Shown: piece after piece, positions 60,101-64,000 of the stretch
How the letters are laid out: each line of letters opens with the position of its first letter
Numbering within the stretch: the stretch's first letter is position 1
DNA from: Panagrolaimus kolymaensis
Lineage: Eukaryota > Nematoda > Chromadorea > Rhabditida > Panagrolaimidae
Assembly: GCA_028622995.1 (NCBI GenBank)
Contig: JAJQJQ010000043.1
Location: 372,001-436,000, forward strand
DNA: 64,000 nucleotides
Reading direction: 5' to 3'
Translations under genes and position numbers: made by a program
Notes under the pieces: model-generated
Seen by the model: only the letters and a program-made list of their open reading frames with translations
Databases searched by the model: none
Told to the model about the DNA's origin: nothing

Positions 60101-63100
60101 CAGGTTCTTAAGCTCTGAACTAAAAAATACTTATTAATTCAAAATATGTATTTTAGTTGTTAGAAACTGAATAAAATTTTTTATCCGTTTTTATAACTGT
60201 GGCAAATAATCCACCGCGAAAAATATTGTTAGGACAAAAAAAATTATTTCTAATTAAAAATAAATAAACTGTTTCGCTACTTTTTTCTTCGAAAAATTTA
60301 TTTCACTGTTATCTATTTTACCTCTGCATATAGTTTTTTTTGGGGATTTTTGATTTTAATTTTAACTGGGTAAATGGTTTTATAAATGCTTTTTATTTTA
60401 TTTTTTATTAGCAAATTTTATTGAGGTTTTTTTTCTGCTTGAATTACTTTATTGTTTTTTCACTCTTTTTTTCAATCAATTTAAAATATTTTCATTTAAA
60501 TTTTTTATTTGAATTTTATGCGAATAAGAGAATATAAAATAGAGGAGCTTTATTGAGGCTTAAAGTGGAACTGAATTTTGCATAGAGGCGTTGAAATCTA
60601 AAAAGAAATACTTTTTTAAACTGTACTCGTTTCTCGTATGTTTTTATGTTTGGTATCATATTTTTTATTAATGAAGCTATTATGGGAATTTTTCGCCAAA
60701 AATCATGTTAATTTAATATTTGTTTTAAACTGTTGTATCCCCAAGTAGACGGTAGCACCTTTGAAGAAATGAACAAGTTTAAAGAAATTTGATTTTTTCA
60801 AAACTAAAATTTGTGAGATTTAATCAGTTTTTTTATTATAATTAATTAAACATCAATCACTAAATATGCCGTTTTTTATGGATAATTTTATTAAAAACTG
60901 CGTAAAGGAAAACTTTGATGAAATGTTAACTAACAAATGTTTTTTTCGAACATAAATAATAAACTGTACATTCCATTTGGGGTTTGTAATTCCATTATTT
61001 TTAAAATGTTTAAAAGTTTAAACCTTTTTTAAAACCTATTTGATTTATGACAAGCTAAGTTTCATTTTTTTTAACAAAAAATAAAACTGCATTTCCTTGT
61101 AAAATCGCATATCGAGATATATTTTTTTTATAAAACTGTAAACCAGAAGTAAATTTCTTTTTTTTTTCAAAGTCAAATTGGTCCATCAACAACTTCTTCC
61201 TCTGATTAATTTTCACCCTCATTTTTTTTCTTATTTCTTTTATCATCACTTCTATCTTAAGCTTTCTTGATATATTTTTATTTTTATTTGTATTTGTATT
61301 TAGAGACTATATTTCAAAAAAAAAACATAAAATAAAGCGAAAATGAGGATGATGAAAACATTCAAGCAATTCCATCACCATCAACAAGAATAAAATAAAC
61401 GTTAATACTTTTTTTTTCTGTCGAAGACATGTTTGTTGCTTTTCATTTTTTTTTTCATCACCCTTCTCTATTTTTTTTTTTGGTGCCGATGTTACTTGCT
61501 TGCTTTTTTAATCCCCTCAGGGCAAAAATTTTCTCTTCCTTTTCCTTGCTTTATAAATAACATAAATTTTCATCATTTTCCTTGCTTGCTTACTTGGTGG
61601 CGTCGTTTCTTTTTTTTGGTTTTGAGGAATTTTGGAATGAATCTTTTTTTCTTCTTCTTCGCTGTTGGTGCTCTTAGTCTTCTTAAAAAAATTACAAACG
61701 ACAACAAAAGTGTAATCTTTTCATTTTACACGTTTATTGAAGAAAAAAAACTAAAGCGAAAGGGAAAATTAATAATTATTTTTATCATTTTTTAAGACTG
61801 CAGTTTACTAAGTCTTTAGGCAAATTTTGACTTTTAATCATTTTGCTTTTTTTTGAAACAATAAAATTTTTAAAATTATTTTTAACTGTAATTTAATAAT
61901 TACTTTTTATTTAAACTGCGAAATCAAAAGAATTATTAGAAATATTTTATGTCACAGTTGTAGAATTTAATTAATACACTGGAAATTTTAAGTGTGACAT
62001 ATTGCATTATTGGCATTTTTTGTAATAAAAAAAACTGTCAAAAACCGATTAAGTTTGATTTACTTCTATAAAGTTTAAACTGGAATTTTTTCTTTCTTTT
62101 TTTTATGAATGCAGCATTGAAGTTGAGATTCATAAAACTTTAACTGCCATTTTTGATATGTTTCCTAACTTTACTTCTGAGATGGAAGAATAATTTAAAC
62201 TGCGTTGTTCCGTTTTAATTTTTATATCATTAATTTTTCAATAAACTGTCCCATAAGAAATCTAAAAATAAATAGGTTCATTTTTGTATTTTTTTTAATT
62301 TTGACTTCGTAGAAAAAAAATTTTTATTTACTTTTTAACTGCCATTTACGAATTTTACCATAGTTTTTTTTAATTTTTAAAACTGCACCTGGGCGGCTTA
62401 GTTGACCCATAAGACTAAAAAAAGTATAGAAAATTTCAACAAAGTCGTTTTTTTTATGTTTCACACTTTCGCGACATTTTTTTTCTTGACTCCCTCTAAA
62501 AACAATGCAATTCAAACAAAAAAAATATTTTATGCTTGAATAATTTTTTGGTGTTACTCAGGTCGAATAGAATTTTTGATGTGTTTTTTTTTCAATGTGT
62601 CAAAGAATTTGCTTTCCTTTATATTATTCGGAAGCTCTGGAGCTTTATTTTAAATTATGAAAAAGAAAAATAAGCGCGAAGAAAAAAGACGGGAGAACTT
62701 TGAAATTTTACAAATTTTTGTTTTATTTCAAATATTTTTGAATTCTTTTTGGGGATAAAAAAACTGTTAACAGATAAATAACAACATGAATAATTTCTGA
62801 AAAGCAAATGTGTTTAAAAAAACTTAGGAAAAATAATTTTAGCTTTGAGTTTTGGTTAAATTTTATAAAAACTGCGAACTTGATTTTGTCGAAAACATGA
62901 TTAATTTCATTAAGTTTTAAACTGTATTTCTAAAATGTTTTATTTAAGACAAAATTTTTTATTCGTTACAATTTAATTTTTTTTATTTTGATAATTATTT
63001 GTAAAAAAACTGTAGACCCGTATTCTTTTTTGATTAAGATTTTTAAAATAATCCCACAAATTAATTTTTTTTAATATAACTGTTTACTCCATTTTTTAAA

Positions 63101-64000
63101 GTATTTTAACTGAAACTATTTTTTGAACTTTTTTGTTCATAAAACTGTTTGACGCCATTTTTGAGATTAGCTAAATCAAAACTGGTAACAAAAATTATTA
63201 CAAAAAATATTTTATTTTTTAACAAAACTGATTCTTGGCAATCATAAGATTGATTGATTAATCGAAAAATACTTTCTTTATCATTTTCGACTTTTTCAAG
63301 AACTTTAAATTCATAAAACTGTAAACCAATTTGCTCCCATTGAGTCAAAAAATAATTTTTAAAATACCAAATTTATTTTTTTTGTAATTTAAACTGTTTT
63401 TCTTAGAATCATCTTTTTATTCAAATTTCCTTCATTCACAAAACAATTTGAAAATGGAACAAACAAAACCTTTAGACTTCCAAAAAAGCAGTGATGGCAA
63501 AAACAAAGCCGTCGCAACAAAAAAAAGAAGGATGCGCCGCTCTTATTTTTCATTATTGCTTTTACTCTTTTCTTCTTTGTAGCTAAATTAGAAAATGAAA
63601 TTGAATCCGAAAGACATAAAAAAAAATTACGTCCATCCAAATAAAAAAAAAATTTTTTGATGAAAGCATCGAAAAACGAAAGTGAAAACGAAGAAGAAAA
63701 AATAAATAAAAAAAATAATGTCGTCGCATTTTTTTATTTATTTCAATTTTATTGCTTTTTCGCTATTTTGCCGCTGCTTTGCTTTTGCTTTTCCAACCAA
63801 AAAAGAAAAAAAAAGAACGAACCCCAGACTTTGAAGTCGAAGCCGAAGCCAAAAAGAGAGGGACTTCGCTGCCTTTCGCTTATTTTTTTTTCCTTTTTTG
63901 AATTCAAAAAAAAGAAAGAAAAGAAGAAAGAACTATAAACTAATCTGTTGTTTCCGGGACTTTTTTCCTTTCTTTTTCTTTTTCTCCTCTGTAAAAAAAA
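57172..64000. other. Probable giant intron or downstream region with array blocks
   Basis: No credible exon was found. Array blocks alternate with motif-free gaps at about 57,975-58,940, 59,570-59,890, 61,140-61,880 and 62,390-62,760, and the sequence from 63,400 to the end is motif-free. The gaps are rich in A/T runs and pyrimidine tracts. The frame at 57363-57548 contains several motif copies in different reading positions and is not a credible gene. Confidence 0.4.

Larger units (their letters stand above)
40100..63400 (+). repeat. Right AAACTG motif array (candidate piRNA promoter cluster)
   Basis: By hand about 210 plus-strand copies of (A/T)AACTG, against about nine of the reverse complement. 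Rough blocks: 40.1-42.7, 43.3-44.3, 44.8-45.4, 45.8-46.7, 47.2-47.6, 48.3-50.5, 51.0-51.6, 52.3-53.4, 54.2-55.7, 56.2-58.0, 58.9-59.6, 59.9-61.1, 61.9-62.4 and 62.8-63.4 kb. Copies are mostly 35-110 bp apart and follow A/T runs. The base after the hexamer is usually T or A, less often G or C. The flanks of different copies are unrelated. Two copies read CTGTTTCA in full (43407 and 56623), the C. elegans 21U-RNA core, and CTGTTTCG occurs at about 54278 and 60269. A piRNA gene cluster is the best fit I know. Transcription and a 21-nt product are not shown by sequence alone. Confidence 0.6.

Overview
This is an AT-rich (by eye about three quarters A+T) nuclear window from a nematode. The evidence is short phase-preserving introns with GTAAGT donors and TTTTCAG/TTTTTAG acceptors, and proteins that closely match C. 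elegans families: AKT kinase, SNAP-25/RIC-4 with nematode-type alternative first exons, RBX1 RING protein, an anillin-like protein, an RGA-3/4-like RhoGAP, an SH2-like protein and a secreted Gly/Tyr/Met-rich peptide. All gene models were built by hand from splice sites and reading phase. The species cannot be named from the sequence.

Layout. 1-3,250: non-coding, with a dense plus-strand AAACTG motif array. 4,306-5,001: a P/Q/Y/S-rich open frame lying just upstream of akt. 5,212-7,451: akt exons (+), beginning in mid PH domain. 9,091-9,894: SNAP-25 paralogue (+). 10,956-12,910: anillin-like (-). 13,582-15,317: SH2-like (+). 17,296-21,526: ric-4/SNAP-25 (-) with two alternative first exons. 21.5-26.9 kb: gene-free, rich in A and T runs. 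26,944-27,742: rbx-1 (-), head to head with a divergent RBX paralogue (+) at 29,262-29,726. 32,113-32,692: small secreted peptide (+). 33,385-38,819: large RhoGAP (-) with alternative last exons. 39.8-63.4 kb: a second, much larger AAACTG array containing only a dynein light chain gene (-, 49,852-50,915) and the first coding exon of a secretory-protein gene (+, 57,036-57,171) whose next exon is not visible.

The most striking signal is the pair of arrays. By hand count there are about 240 copies of (A/T)AACTG on the plus strand, about 30 in 1-3,250 and about 210 in 39.8-63.4 kb. The reverse complement occurs only about ten times in the same intervals, and there are few copies in the 3.3-39.7 kb gene core. 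Copies lie mostly 35-110 bp apart in unrelated flanking sequence, each preceded by an A/T run, and the array is broken into blocks by motif-free gaps of roughly 0.35-1 kb. The layout resembles the C. elegans chromosome IV piRNA (21U-RNA) clusters, where many tiny transcription units each have a CTGTTTCA-type upstream motif in AT-rich DNA. At least two copies here carry the full CTGTTTCA. The leading hypothesis is a nematode piRNA gene cluster with a shortened AAACTG promoter motif. Only small-RNA data can establish this.

Two paralogue pairs (SNAP-25 and RBX1) lie in inverted orientation within 21 kb. The SNAP-25 pair shares a 449-bp exon tract with one synonymous difference and strong divergence on both sides, which suggests very recent gene conversion.
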